From contig JAENZN010000001.1 in assembly GCA_016841245.1 (NCBI GenBank), positions 124,001 to 188,000 on the forward strand: a DNA stretch of 64,000 nt, written 5' to 3'. This stretch comes from Syntrophomonas sp. GTDB lineage: Bacteria > Bacillota > Syntrophomonadia > Syntrophomonadales > Syntrophomonadaceae. Under the pieces are notes generated by a model that had not been told where the DNA came from, did not search any database, and saw only the letters and a program-made list of their open reading frames with translations. This document shows positions 9,099 to 18,653 of the stretch, in pieces; the stretch's first letter is position 1, and every line of letters begins with the position of its first letter. The position numbers and the translations under genes were made by a program.

Positions 9099-12000
9099 CT
9101 ATAATACTTTAACCGCTTCCCCACTGGCAAAGAAATACAGATAGCTCTCTTTAACTTTTATCCCCTGTATCTGCTCTATGGCCTTCTGGTACTGCTGCAG
9201 CTGCAGTTGATATAGATCGATCCGTTCCTGGCGATTGGACTCGCTGAGCCGGTCAGTCTTGTAGTCGACCAGCACCGCTTCCTGCCCCTCCAGGAAATAT
9301 AGATCGATAACTCCTTGTATTAGTAATTTTTCGTCTATCCCATCTGCTCCGCTGATCACTTCTTGGGCTGAACATACTCGATTAAACGCTGTTTCTCGAT
9401 ATACGCGGCAGGCATTCAGAGCCCGCTTTCCCAGAGGAGAAATGAAGAATTCCAAAATAGCTGATTTATCCGCCAGTTCCGCTTCTCGTTCTGTAAGCAG
9501 TTCCTTTTTCCGCAGCAGGTTGATCTGTTCCTCCACCTCTCCCAGACCTTCATATAGTTTGAATTCTATATGCTCCATAATCAAATGCATAAGATTACCC
9601 TTTTCCAGAGAGCTTAACTCGAAATCTGGACGGGAAGGAATAAATTCCGGTTCTTCTCCCGCCTGATTTATAATCCTGGTAGTGCTCTTGACAACCTCCC
9701 GGACTCCCATTCGCTTTATCTGGGATACCGATAACTTGGAAGGTATGATGACTGCATACTTATAGGGATACTGCCAATCCAAACGGTTTAACACTTCCCG
9801 GGTTTCTTCGCTGCTGCATTCCAAGCGGTGGTTCTGCAGTTTATCTTTAAATTCCTGTTTGAACTCCATCTTCCTGCTTTCTTCCACCTGCAGGTCATAG
9901 CGGCTGACAGTATATATTTGCCAGCGGGAATTATCTTCCCGTACTGCTATCCCCTCCCCTGCTTCCCCGGCAATTTCCCGCAGGGTATCAACCTGGGCAT
10001 GATGCGCCAGGGCTGGTCCAATCCAATCCAGGAAGGTCCTGGCTCTCAGCAGTTCATAAACATTACTTATCCCACACCATTTCTGAGCCTCTTTTTCAAT
10101 ACCTTTAAGGGAACCCAGGAGTACCAGTCTGCTCTCAGCCCGGGTCATAGCTACGTATAGAATCCTCATCTCCTCGGAAAGGTTTTCTACTTTGATCCGA
10201 TTCACCATGGCAATCCGGGCTATAGTATCAGTTTTAGTCCTCAAATCGGTCCTTATTAAACGAGGTCCCATGCCCAGCTGGGAGTGAAACAAAACATTAC
10301 CTTTGATATCGGCTTCATTAAAGCGTTTACCCAATCCAGCTATAATAACTACCGGGAACTCCAGGCCTTTACTTTTATGAATGCTCATTATCCTTACCAC
10401 ATTATCGTTTTCCCCCAGTATCCTGGCTGCATCCATATCACTGCTGGACTTAATATTTTCGATAAAACGAGTGAAGTTGAACAAACCTTTGATGGAACTG
10501 TCCTGGAACTGCCGGGCTCTATTGACCAGAACTTCCAGGTTAGCCTGCCTTTGTCTTCCACCGGGCATAGATCCTGCGTAGAAATAGTACCCAGTCTCAA
10601 ACATAAGCTGGTATATAAATTCATCTACCGGCATCAGCCGTGATTGTCCCCGCCATTGGTCCAACTGCTCAAGAAATAACTTGATTTTATCTGCCAGGCG
10701 GTTGTCTAAGGTATGAACATAATTTTCCAGTGCATCAAAATATGTACCCCGGGTCAGGCTCAATCTGATATCAGTGAGTTCATCTATATCAAAACCACCT
10801 ATAGGCGAGCGCATCACGCTTAAGAGGGGGATGTCCTGACGGCGGTTATCAATTATTTTCAAGAGATTCAGTATTAAATCAACTTCCGCCGCCTCGAAAT
10901 AACCACTGCTGCTATCTGAATAGACCGGGATTCCCTCCGAACGGAATACCTCTATAAACTCGGGGGCCCATCTGCGGGTGGCGCGCATCAACACTACTAT
11001 ATCATGGTAATCTACCCGGCGGTACTCCTGCTTTCTGGCATCAAAAACCAGACTGCCTACCAATTCTTTTATGCGGCGGGCGGCTATTCTTGCTTCCACG
11101 GCTATATCAGGCAGTTCCTGGATTTCGGTCATTATCTCATCTTCAAAATCACCCGCATTTATACCTTTTTCCACTAATATGAGCTCAATTTCAGAATCAT
11201 TGGCCTCATCCAGTCCCAGTCCGGGATACAGCATGGCATATTCATCGTAGTCAATCTCACCCAGTTCACGGCTCATAATACTTTTAAATATGTAATTGAT
11301 TCCGGCTAAAATTCCGGCCCGGCTGCGAAAATTTTTACTCAGGTCAATACGCCGGTCAATTTCCCCCTCACCGGTGCTGAAGTTGATATATTTGCCCAGA
11401 AACAGGGATGGATCAGCACTGCGAAACCGGTATATACTCTGCTTAATATCACCCACCATGAATAGATTGTTGTTCCGGCATATGGAAGTAAGAATGGTTT
11501 CCTGTACCAGATTGCTGTCCTGGTATTCGTCTACAAAGATATGGTGGTATTTCTTCCGGTATTCTTCCGCCGCAGCTGTATCCTTCAATATCTCCAGGGC
11601 GTAATGTTCCAGATCGTTAAAGTCCAGGATATTTTTTTCGTTTTTCTTCTGCCGGTATAGAGCAGTAAATTTCAGAACCAGGTCACACAGGTACTGCATA
11701 AAGGTATATATGGCGTTAAGATCCTTCAGGTATTCATCCGGATGTTTACTTAATAAATTTTTCTGTAGTTTTTCTATCAATGTCCTGCCGGCCTTGCGCT
11801 GTTTCTGTACTCTTTCCTTGAGATGTTTATCGGTATCCTTGCCGGCCCTTTTCAAAGCCGGGAAGCTTAGCGAATGCAGTTGACCGTACAATAAATCCAG
11901 ACCCTTTTCTGATGCCTGGATCAGCTCCTCCACCAGTTCGATATCATTGTGGAGAGTATCTATATAGGCTGCAGGTCCGCCTGGTTTTTCACTAATTTTG

Positions 12001-12707
12001 ACCGCATTGATTAGAATATCCCGGGCGGCTTCCAGCTGCAGGGCCGCCTGCCGGGCAATTTCCTGGAGCCAGGGGGAATCAGCAAATTCTTCTGGAGTCA
12101 TAGCAAAATGCGCGGCGCTGTCCTGCAGCCAATTTTCCGGGTCAGGCTGGCTCTGTATAAATTCATAGCATTTCTTGATCAAATCCAGCAGACCGGCGTC
12201 ACTCTTGCTGCTGCCAAACATCTCCACCAGTTCGATAAACTCTGTGGTCCCCTGTTCATACTCGGCTTCGATCAGTTCCTCCATAACATCCATTTTAATA
12301 AGCACACTTTCACTTTCATCTGCTACCCTGAAATTTGGGTCCACATCCAAAAGGAAAAAATATTTTTTCACCACCTCCCGGCAAAAGGAGTGAATGGTAC
12401 TTATGGAGGCCTGATTCAGAAGGTTCAACTGCCGGCGCAGATGGGCCTGCCCCTCCTGCTGGCCCTCCTGCAGTTCTTTAAATATAGCAGTGTTGATCCT
12501 CTCCCTCATCTCCGCTGCGGCGGCCTGAGTAAAGGTTACTATCAAGAGCCGGTCAATATCGATATGATCCTTTATGATCAGGTTTATTACCCTCTGCACC
12601 AGAACCGCTGTTTTACCTGAGCCAGCTGCTGCCGCCACCAGCAGGTTGCTGCCCCGGCTGTCTATGGCCCGGGCCTGGTCTTCAGTCCACTTAGACAATT
12701 TCCTCAC
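9099..12707 (-). CDS. addA: ATP-dependent helicase/nuclease subunit A
   Basis: AddA (1202 residues, near the usual 1230) is the UvrD-like helicase plus RecB-type nuclease subunit of AddAB, which processes double-strand breaks for RecA loading in Firmicutes. Visible motifs are Walker A AAAGSGKTAVLVQ near residue 26, DEYQDSN, GDIKQSIYRFR, SIHKSKGLEFP and the C-terminal nuclease signature LVDYKTDR near 1155. The start overlaps the end of addB by 17 nt, so the two are one transcript. No frameshift or missing motif was noticed. Confidence 0.97.
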   Translation of the reverse strand: MRKLSKWTEDQARAIDSRGSNLLVAAAAGSGKTAVLVQRVINLIIKDHIDIDRLLIVTFTQAAAAEMRERINTAIFKELQEGQQEGQAHLRRQLNLLNQASISTIHSFCREVVKKYFFLLDVDPNFRVADESESVLIKMDVMEELIEAEYEQGTTEFIELVEMFGSSKSDAGLLDLIKKCYEFIQSQPDPENWLQDSAAHFAMTPEEFADSPWLQEIARQAALQLEAARDILINAVKISEKPGGPAAYIDTLHNDIELVEELIQASEKGLDLLYGQLHSLSFPALKRAGKDTDKHLKERVQKQRKAGRTLIEKLQKNLLSKHPDEYLKDLNAIYTFMQYLCDLVLKFTALYRQKKNEKNILDFNDLEHYALEILKDTAAAEEYRKKYHHIFVDEYQDSNLVQETILTSICRNNNLFMVGDIKQSIYRFRSADPSLFLGKYINFSTGEGEIDRRIDLSKNFRSRAGILAGINYIFKSIMSRELGEIDYDEYAMLYPGLGLDEANDSEIELILVEKGINAGDFEDEIMTEIQELPDIAVEARIAARRIKELVGSLVFDARKQEYRRVDYHDIVVLMRATRRWAPEFIEVFRSEGIPVYSDSSSGYFEAAEVDLILNLLKIIDNRRQDIPLLSVMRSPIGGFDIDELTDIRLSLTRGTYFDALENYVHTLDNRLADKIKLFLEQLDQWRGQSRLMPVDEFIYQLMFETGYYFYAGSMPGGRQRQANLEVLVNRARQFQDSSIKGLFNFTRFIENIKSSSDMDAARILGENDNVVRIMSIHKSKGLEFPVVIIAGLGKRFNEADIKGNVLFHSQLGMGPRLIRTDLRTKTDTIARIAMVNRIKVENLSEEMRILYVAMTRAESRLVLLGSLKGIEKEAQKWCGISNVYELLRARTFLDWIGPALAHHAQVDTLREIAGEAGEGIAVREDNSRWQIYTVSRYDLQVEESRKMEFKQEFKDKLQNHRLECSSEETREVLNRLDWQYPYKYAVIIPSKLSVSQIKRMGVREVVKSTTRIINQAGEEPEFIPSRPDFELSSLEKGNLMHLIMEHIEFKLYEGLGEVEEQINLLRKKELLTEREAELADKSAILEFFISPLGKRALNACRVYRETAFNRVCSAQEVISGADGIDEKLLIQGVIDLYFLEGQEAVLVDYKTDRLSESNRQERIDLYQLQLQQYQKAIEQIQGIKVKESYLYFFASGEAVKVL

Positions 12708-15700
12708 CCCCCGGGCTCTGAGATTTTATCCTGTTTATTACCTCCTCATCGGAAGTAGCAGGAATATTTTTATAGCTGTTGTTTTCCAATAATTGATCAA
12801 ACTGGCATATGGATTTGTACTCACAATAGATGCAGGAAGTATGGAGGCCGTTTTTTACCGGTTCTATCATTATACATCCTCCCAGCATTTCGGCAGCAGA
12901 TGCACCCACCCTCTGGACTGCATACTGCAGCAGTTTTTCAAACCATTCTTCATCCAGTACGGAAGCATCACTATAAAACTCACCATTTTGTTTGATTCTC
13001 ACCGGTAAAACGTCAGAAATGGTTTCGAACTCCAGGTCCATCTGCCGCACTATCCTGGCGTCAGCCACTGCCAGACCAGTCATTTTTAATTTTTTGTTGA
13101 TAGCGGTTTCAATCGCGTCTCGATCCAGCTCATCTCCTCCGTCAATCAGCGGGTCATCTAATTTAAAGTAAAATATACCACCCGGCCTGGCCGCCTTACC
13201 TTCCTTTTCCTGTAAACCATGCATTACCGCAGCCAGGTATATAATCAGCTGCAGGTTGAGTCCATAATATATATCAGAGATCTTTAAGCTGCGATCACCG
13301 CTTTTATAATCGATGATCTTGACATAAGCATCATCTTCATCAAGTATATCTACCCGGTCAATACGTCCCTCTATATAGATTTTTTCTCCATCCGCCAGTT
13401 CTACCTCCAGGGCCGGGAAATCACAATAATCCTGATTTCCAAATCTCATCTCATGTCCCAGAAAGCTAAAAGATCCTTTTTGCAGATGGGCAGTGAGGGT
13501 CCAGGCTGCACGCCTGCTGATCCGCTTAAGCCTCTGGCACATGTACCGGTAACGGCTGCTGCTCTCAAAGATGCCCTGGTTATAACTTTGTAAAATTTCC
13601 TCGCTCACTTTATCCGTGAGCTTATCGCAGACGGCCTGATCTATTTCCTTCCAGACCAGTTTCTCCTGGGATAATTCGCGACTCAGACCCTGTATAGTCT
13701 GGTGCAAAATATAGCCGATATCTGGAACACCGAGTTCATATAAGGTCCTTTTCTCGGGCTTCAAACCATAGTGCATAAAATGAGCAAAGGGGCAGTTAGC
13801 ATACTGCTCCAGGCGAGACACGCTGGTTTTTAAAGGCCAATCATATATCTGTCGGGCTTTTTTCTCCTTTAGTGAGTCAGGCTGGTTATTATGAAAAAAT
13901 CCGCTGATTATGGCGGTATTTTTATCCTGCCAGCTATGGTTATCTCGATACCAGGCATAAACATCCCACCATATCTCATCAATAACCCTGCCATCCAGAT
14001 GATTGCGCAGCTTATCTATCAGGTATTTATAAGTGCTGTTCGATGTCGATATCATCTTCCTATCAATTTCCTGGTTTTCAATCAGATCATGAGATAATGG
14101 CAGGCTGCTAAAAAGCTGTTTAAAACGTGCTATCAGCAGTGAAGGTCTTAAAGCCCTGGACTCTAAATCAGATAAAGCGTAAGAAAGCCGCAGCAGTTGA
14201 GACGGTTTGGTAAGGGCACTATAAATCAGGTAGTTCTCCTCAGCCGTCTTGAGATCACGGCTTAGACCTACCTCCAATCCCTGACCCTTCAGCCAGCCTT
14301 TTTCATCTTCGGTAAAAATTCCTTCCGACCAGCTCCCGACCGGCAGAATACCATCATTAACACCTATCACAAATAAGGCCTTGATGTCATGGCTCTTGGA
14401 TCTTTGAATACTTCCTACCAGGACTTGATCAACAGTAGTAGGAATTATACCCATCTCATATGACTGCAGACCTGCTTCCAGTATCTGCTGATACTCCTTG
14501 AGTCCGATTACCTGATCCCCCAGCAGTTCCATGATCTGCTCCAGCATCAGCATCACTATATCCCATATCTGCCTGCTTTCACTCTGCATCTCGTAATATG
14601 CGTTTTCACCCAGCTTATCGGCCCACTGGTCTATTTCCGACGGCAGATCTATCATTTCAAAAAATTCCAGCAGCGCCTGACTTATTTCCCGGGCCGTCTT
14701 CTTACCCCGGCTCTGCTCCTCCAGTTTCTCCAAAGGCATTACGATAGACTCCCTCCAGCAGTTAAGCAGGGGCAGATCTTGGCCTTCACCTCGAGTAAAA
14801 GACCTCTTCCAGTCCTTCCCTTTAATTCCGTAAGCCAGCACATAATTCTCTAAGATGTCACATTCCGCCCATCCCAGCCCGGCAAAACCAGTCTTCAGGT
14901 ATCGAAATACCTCCTCATATCTATATCTCCCCCGGGCAATTTCCAGGACGGACAAGATCAATTCTATTATGGGATTACCCATTATCTCCCGCTTCTCATC
15001 CATAAAAAAAGGGATACCATAATTATCAAAGGCACGTTTTATGAGCCTCCCATAGGTTTCCATACTGTTGCATACTACCGCAATCTCACGGTAACGATAA
15101 GCGTTCTCCCGAACCAGCCCTACCACTTCGGCGGCCAGGTGTTCCACCTCGGTATTAATGCTCCGAGCTGCAAACAGCTTAATTTCCGGGCATTCATTTT
15201 CATAAAAATTAAAAGGATAAGCATAGATCTCTTTTTCCAGGTAAACCAGGGCCGGCTGTTTATCTTTTACCACTGCCGACTCGCTGATGGAGATAATTTC
15301 CTGTTTTAATCCCCTCTTCCCGGCTATAGCTCTGATTTTTGTATAGCTATACCAGGACAGATCAAAGATCTGGGCGTCCCGTGCATCCAGGTTGGTATCA
15401 ATGGTCAGCGATATGGTGGTTTCATCTGCCAGGGCCATGATCTCCTCTATGACTCTCAAGCTCTGAGAAGAAAAGGTAGTAAAGCTGTCGATCCATACCC
15501 GGGCATTAGTTAACAGACGGGAATCCTTTATTTTTTCAATCAACAGGTTGATATAATCCTCCATATCTATATAACGATCCTGCATATAATCGTTAAAATA
15601 CTGATAGAGAATACCTATATCGTGAAGTTTCTGACCCAGCACAGCTTCCTCTTCACTTAAAACCTGTTTTTCCAGCAGTAGGCCAGGAGTAATATCCTGC

Positions 15701-16101
15701 TGTTTTAGTTCCGTGATCAAATCGGCCATGTTTTCCACAAATCCCTGCTGCCTGCAGGCCCGTGAGTAGATGGTCAACTCCCCCGCCTTATCATTGATTA
15801 TCCGTTTAAGTACCATGTTTTTGCCCTGTTTATTAATAAAAGTCTTATTTTTCCCTCCGCTTTCATTAATGATCCTGTTCCCGAGCCTGCTGATGCTCAA
15901 TACCTCCACACCCATAATCCCCGGGTTATCCAGGCTTTTCAGCAAATCTCTTTCGGCCTGCAGCGTATACTGTTCAGGCACCAGCAGTATCAGCTTTTCG
16001 CCGCTGTTCTCTGCCAATTTCTTTTTGATTTCTTCGAATATATAATGGCTCTTCCCCATACCCGCTCGGCCCAGAATATATCTCACCGACAACCTGATCA
16101 C
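12691..16101 (-). CDS. addB: ATP-dependent helicase/deoxyribonuclease subunit B
   Basis: AddB (1136 residues) shows the inactive-helicase fold start GRAGMGKS near residue 11, a C-terminal nuclease with KIIDYKSGDRS near 960, and the Fe-S cysteines: one at YANCPF near 795 and the CIYCEYKSIC group near 1100. These fit the intact family. The GTG start at 16101 overlaps the stop of the preceding 39-codon ORF by 4 nt (GTGA). A TTG three codons later (16092) has better spacing from GAGGAG, so the start is uncertain by three residues. Confidence 0.96.
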   Translation of the reverse strand: MIRLSVRYILGRAGMGKSHYIFEEIKKKLAENSGEKLILLVPEQYTLQAERDLLKSLDNPGIMGVEVLSISRLGNRIINESGGKNKTFINKQGKNMVLKRIINDKAGELTIYSRACRQQGFVENMADLITELKQQDITPGLLLEKQVLSEEEAVLGQKLHDIGILYQYFNDYMQDRYIDMEDYINLLIEKIKDSRLLTNARVWIDSFTTFSSQSLRVIEEIMALADETTISLTIDTNLDARDAQIFDLSWYSYTKIRAIAGKRGLKQEIISISESAVVKDKQPALVYLEKEIYAYPFNFYENECPEIKLFAARSINTEVEHLAAEVVGLVRENAYRYREIAVVCNSMETYGRLIKRAFDNYGIPFFMDEKREIMGNPIIELILSVLEIARGRYRYEEVFRYLKTGFAGLGWAECDILENYVLAYGIKGKDWKRSFTRGEGQDLPLLNCWRESIVMPLEKLEEQSRGKKTAREISQALLEFFEMIDLPSEIDQWADKLGENAYYEMQSESRQIWDIVMLMLEQIMELLGDQVIGLKEYQQILEAGLQSYEMGIIPTTVDQVLVGSIQRSKSHDIKALFVIGVNDGILPVGSWSEGIFTEDEKGWLKGQGLEVGLSRDLKTAEENYLIYSALTKPSQLLRLSYALSDLESRALRPSLLIARFKQLFSSLPLSHDLIENQEIDRKMISTSNSTYKYLIDKLRNHLDGRVIDEIWWDVYAWYRDNHSWQDKNTAIISGFFHNNQPDSLKEKKARQIYDWPLKTSVSRLEQYANCPFAHFMHYGLKPEKRTLYELGVPDIGYILHQTIQGLSRELSQEKLVWKEIDQAVCDKLTDKVSEEILQSYNQGIFESSSRYRYMCQRLKRISRRAAWTLTAHLQKGSFSFLGHEMRFGNQDYCDFPALEVELADGEKIYIEGRIDRVDILDEDDAYVKIIDYKSGDRSLKISDIYYGLNLQLIIYLAAVMHGLQEKEGKAARPGGIFYFKLDDPLIDGGDELDRDAIETAINKKLKMTGLAVADARIVRQMDLEFETISDVLPVRIKQNGEFYSDASVLDEEWFEKLLQYAVQRVGASAAEMLGGCIMIEPVKNGLHTSCIYCEYKSICQFDQLLENNSYKNIPATSDEEVINRIKSQSPGGEEIV

Positions 16102-16217
16102 TCCTCGTTAGTGCAAGACTCCTCAACCTTCTTCAATAAATTATTAATATATGATTTAGTCATCTGACATTCAATCCGTCCTGAAAGCTCAAGACTGGAA
16201 ACATATGTTCTATTCAT
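16098..16217 (-). CDS. 39-residue ORF translationally coupled to addB
   Basis: This ORF encodes MNRTYVSSLELSGRIECQ followed by a lysine- and glutamate-rich helix ending ESCTNEE. I do not recognise it. It is supported by position rather than homology: its ATG overlaps the stop of the upstream ORF by 4 nt (ATGA) and its stop overlaps the addB start by 4 nt (GTGA). It may be a real small protein of the DNA-repair operon, or a leader that delivers ribosomes to addB. Confidence 0.45.
   Translation of the reverse strand: MNRTYVSSLELSGRIECQMTKSYINNLLKKVEESCTNEE
16199..16210 (-). promoter_or_regulatory. Near-consensus LexA (SOS) box ahead of addBA
   Basis: On the minus strand the site reads GAACATATGTTT, one base from the Firmicute SOS core GAAC-N4-GTTC. 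Its first 11 bases equal the stronger box at 27813-27824. It lies about 100 nt upstream of the addB start, inside the 39-codon ORF. One mismatch makes it tentative. Confidence 0.35.
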
Positions 16218-16519
16218 AATTCTACTTCTAACCAGTCATATCCTGCTATATATTTCTGGCCCAGAGCACGATTTTCCTGTCCATTATCCTGATGAAAAAG
16301 CCTTCCAACTGTACAATGTGGACATGGGATTTTTCCCTGATCCAGTGTCTGTCGTCTGAAGTACAGCATAACCGGTACAGATAAGCAGTCCTGATGAGAA
16401 CATAAAATGAATTCTTCGCTGCCCCACCTGGAGTTATGGAAAATTTCCGTGTGAAATAAGCAAAGCCGCACACTGCTGCACGGCTTGGTGAAGAAATTAT
16501 TAATAAATCTTTGATTCAT
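16214..16519 (-). CDS. Small putative zinc-ribbon protein upstream of addBA
   Basis: This 101-residue ORF has cysteine pairs CSHQDC near residue 41 and CPHC near 67, spaced like a zinc ribbon, and ends DWLEVEL. No Shine-Dalgarno is visible before the ATG at 16519, so the start is uncertain and the 5' part may be non-coding; a short GCCG/CGGC hairpin lies near it. The stop overlaps the next ORF by 4 nt, which favours a genuine coding end. I do not recognise the family, and the link to DNA repair is only from the operon position. Confidence 0.4.
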   Translation of the reverse strand: MNQRFINNFFTKPCSSVRLCLFHTEIFHNSRWGSEEFILCSHQDCLSVPVMLYFRRQTLDQGKIPCPHCTVGRLFHQDNGQENRALGQKYIAGYDWLEVEL

Positions 16520-16652
16520 GATCTAAACTGGTGGCCGTTTTTATTCGGTAGTTGGATTAAATCACAGCGCAATCAATTTCATCATATAACTAGAAGATTT
16601 CGACATGAAGGTGGCTGGGATAAGGCGACAGATTTCTTGTCCCCCTGTCCCA

Positions 16653-17096
16653 TCAATTATTGAGAAGGATGCGGGTACCTACGGCCAGGAGCAATATTCC
16701 GAGTATATCAGTATAGTGAAATGCATATTTTTTCATACCCAAAAGGCCCAGGCTGTCGATAAGCAAGGCGGTGATTATCTGGGCGGCGATAATGGCTGTG
16801 GTTGCGTTGCCTACCCCTGCCTGAGGAATAACTCTTACCACCGCATATATTATAACCACACTGAGCAGCCCTCCCAGATAAGCGTACCAGGGGGCCTGCG
16901 GGATTTTAGTCAGGTTACCAAACCCAATTCCCCCCACTAGAATAATTATTAAAACTGTTACCGTACCTATCAAGTGTACGATCAGAGTAGACTCCCAAAT
17001 ACCCACAACTTTACCCAGGGCCGCATTCAAGGTACCCTGCACAGCCATAGCTGCTCCTGCCAAAGCAGCCAGGGATAAAGAAAGCCACTTAACCAT
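16653..17096 (-). CDS. YdcZ/DUF606-family inner membrane transporter
   Basis: This 147-residue protein has about five hydrophobic helices and the family start pattern with GAAMAVQGTLNAALG near residues 14-28, plus the matching half-motif AIIAAQIITALLIDSLG near 103-119. DUF606/YdcZ proteins are half-size relatives of drug/metabolite exporters and probably act as dimers. Substrate unknown. It stands alone, on the minus strand, between the addBA cluster and two small plus-strand membrane ORFs. Confidence 0.85.
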   Translation of the reverse strand: MVKWLSLSLAALAGAAMAVQGTLNAALGKVVGIWESTLIVHLIGTVTVLIIILVGGIGFGNLTKIPQAPWYAYLGGLLSVVIIYAVVRVIPQAGVGNATTAIIAAQIITALLIDSLGLLGMKKYAFHYTDILGILLLAVGTRILLNN

Positions 17097-17290
17097 TAAT
17101 ACATCTCCTCTGCTCTTTTGCTTTATATTGTTAATAATTAAAGAATATTTTATGCGTGGAACAGAGGACCAGTAGTATTTCTGATAAAAGCGAAGGCCTT
17201 AACTCTCAAATTTCTTTATTTAACGAATTTATAGACTTACATTTTCTGGTATAATTTAGCATAGGTTCATAGATTAGGGAGACTAAGAAC

Positions 17291-17485
17291 ATGCGACTAA
17301 ATGCAAAACAGAGGAGTTATTTAGTCATTCTTTTATCTTTTGTTTTAGTAAGCAGCGTTTATGAAATCGGATACTTACTTATAAAAGACCAGCTCGATTT
17401 AAGCCGTACTCCTTTCATTGTCAGCGGAGCTTTTTTCGCTTGTGTTATTGGGATTATTGCAGCCAAAAATAGAGATTTATCCTGA
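17291..17485 (+). CDS. Small membrane protein, 64 residues
   Basis: Two hydrophobic segments are visible at about 10-27 and 41-58, with a basic N-terminus (MRLNAKQRS). The ATG at 17291 follows a purine-rich GGGAGA at 17278-17283. A TATAAT box at about 17251 fits a promoter, though the -35 is weak. Function unknown. A second small membrane ORF follows 46 nt downstream, and the pair probably forms a unit. Confidence 0.6.
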   Translation: MRLNAKQRSYLVILLSFVLVSSVYEIGYLLIKDQLDLSRTPFIVSGAFFACVIGIIAAKNRDLS

Positions 17486-17531
17486 CCTTTTGTTTTCTCA
17501 TTCTCCAAATCATACCAAGGGGGTTTTTTTC

Positions 17532-17711
17532 TTGAGCAGATACCAGAAGTGGACTGTCACATTTCTTATTCTAACTAGTGTATCTCTTATCTTTGGGCAA
17601 GCAGCTAAAACAACTTTTACTTACGCTCCGTTAGCAGGATGGGGTACAGGTTTAATATTTCTCATTCTGTCTGCTGTTATGGCGGTTAAAGCCTATAATC
17701 AGAATATATAG
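17532..17711 (+). CDS. Small membrane protein, 59 residues, TTG start
   Basis: I placed the start at TTG 17532 because AAGGGGG lies about 9 nt upstream; a longer in-frame reading from 17418 would overlap the preceding gene extensively in another frame. The product begins MSRYQKWTVTFL and has two hydrophobic helices at about 7-24 and 36-53, resembling its neighbour in size and layout. Function unknown. Confidence 0.55.
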   Translation: MSRYQKWTVTFLILTSVSLIFGQAAKTTFTYAPLAGWGTGLIFLILSAVMAVKAYNQNI

Positions 17712-17715
17712 CGAA

Positions 17716-17747
17716 GGTGGACAAGAGAACCGTCCCCACTGTCCACC
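17716..17747. repeat. Hairpin of the AACCGTCCCC repeat family
   Basis: An 8-bp stem (17716-17723 with 17740-17747) encloses a loop containing AGAACCGTCCCC, the word shared by other hairpins at 18489-18560 and 43008-43036. It lies between convergent genes and could also act as a terminator. Confidence 0.65.
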
Positions 17748-17752
17748 CAGCT

Positions 17753-18457
17753 TTATACAAAAGTCGCCATTAAGATTATGATGATTCCTAGCAGAAGGCC
17801 TATCCATCTTTGCCTTTTTCCTTTTCTGCCTGCTTCAGGCCAGAGCTGGCAAAGTACCAGGTAGGCCATAATACCGGAGGCAATACCCATTAACCAGGGT
17901 AAAATACCTGGTAATGCTTCCAGCAGCACAATTCCCAATATGGTCCCCAGAGGGGTAATGAGTCCCAGAAGCAGAACCTGGATGAAAAGAACAGGTTTTC
18001 TTAGCCCACCCATCAAGAGCGGTGCTGCTATGGCCATACCTTCAGGTATGTTATGAATACCGATGGCCAGAGCAATTACCATTCCCGTCCTGGCTTTAAG
18101 TTCGCTGCCCAGAGCTATAGCCATTCCTTCAGGCAAATCGTGCATAGCGATTCCTAACATAATCAGATATCCCAGACCCAGCAGCGTATCACTGCTTGTA
18201 AGCCTGGAGAATAGTACCCGGTTAAACAACCATAAGCTGATAAATCCGATCAATACCCCGCCCATAGCAGCTCTGACATTATACAGCAGGGCGGACGGGA
18301 GCATATCGATTAATACCACCGCTGCCATCACCCCTGCTGCCAATCCAAGGAATACGGCCAGGGAATGGTCATTCCAGTTTTTTTTCATAAAAAGCATGCC
18401 TGCCCCTAGGACTGTGCATAGTCCGGCTGCCAGGCCCATCATTAATACCTGCTGCAC
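17753..18457 (-). CDS. ZIP-family divalent metal transporter
   Basis: This 234-residue protein has eight predicted membrane helices and the two paired metal-site motifs HDLPEGMAIALG near 106 and HNIPEGMAIAAP near 135, typical of ZIP transporters that import zinc or other divalent cations (GufA-like). Helices IV and V hold the His/Glu ligands, all present. It is a single gene; no Zur- or Fur-type box was recognised upstream, where a large repeat hairpin begins about 30 nt from the ATG. Confidence 0.9.
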   Translation of the reverse strand: MQQVLMMGLAAGLCTVLGAGMLFMKKNWNDHSLAVFLGLAAGVMAAVVLIDMLPSALLYNVRAAMGGVLIGFISLWLFNRVLFSRLTSSDTLLGLGYLIMLGIAMHDLPEGMAIALGSELKARTGMVIALAIGIHNIPEGMAIAAPLLMGGLRKPVLFIQVLLLGLITPLGTILGIVLLEALPGILPWLMGIASGIMAYLVLCQLWPEAGRKGKRQRWIGLLLGIIIILMATFV

Positions 18458-18488
18458 ATTTCTATCCTCTCCTCCGAACCACGGGTCC

Positions 18489-18560
18489 GAACCACGGGGA
18501 CGGTTCTTGCGGTTTAACCTTGCTTAGTTCTTCCAACCGCAAGAACCGTCCCCGCGGTTC
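18489..18560. repeat. 26-bp inverted repeat of the AACCGTCCCC family
   Basis: The arms 18489-18514 and 18535-18560 match as an inverted repeat at 25 of 26 positions, with a 20-nt loop. A second short copy of CCGAACCACGGG precedes the left arm at 18475-18486. The element lies between divergent genes (ZIP transporter and YjbQ) and looks like a REP/MITE unit rather than a terminator, since no T-run follows. Confidence 0.85.
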
Positions 18561-18653
18561 ACCTACACCTTCGATGATATATTCTATTTTTATGATAGAA
18601 GGATTGAATTTAGGTTATAATTCTAATTGAATTTATCTTAGGGAGGTCAAATC

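Noticed and set aside
16246-16473. 75-codon alternative frame upstream of addBA
   Set aside because: The overlapping 101-codon frame has cysteine pairs and a stop that couples to the next ORF; this one has neither.
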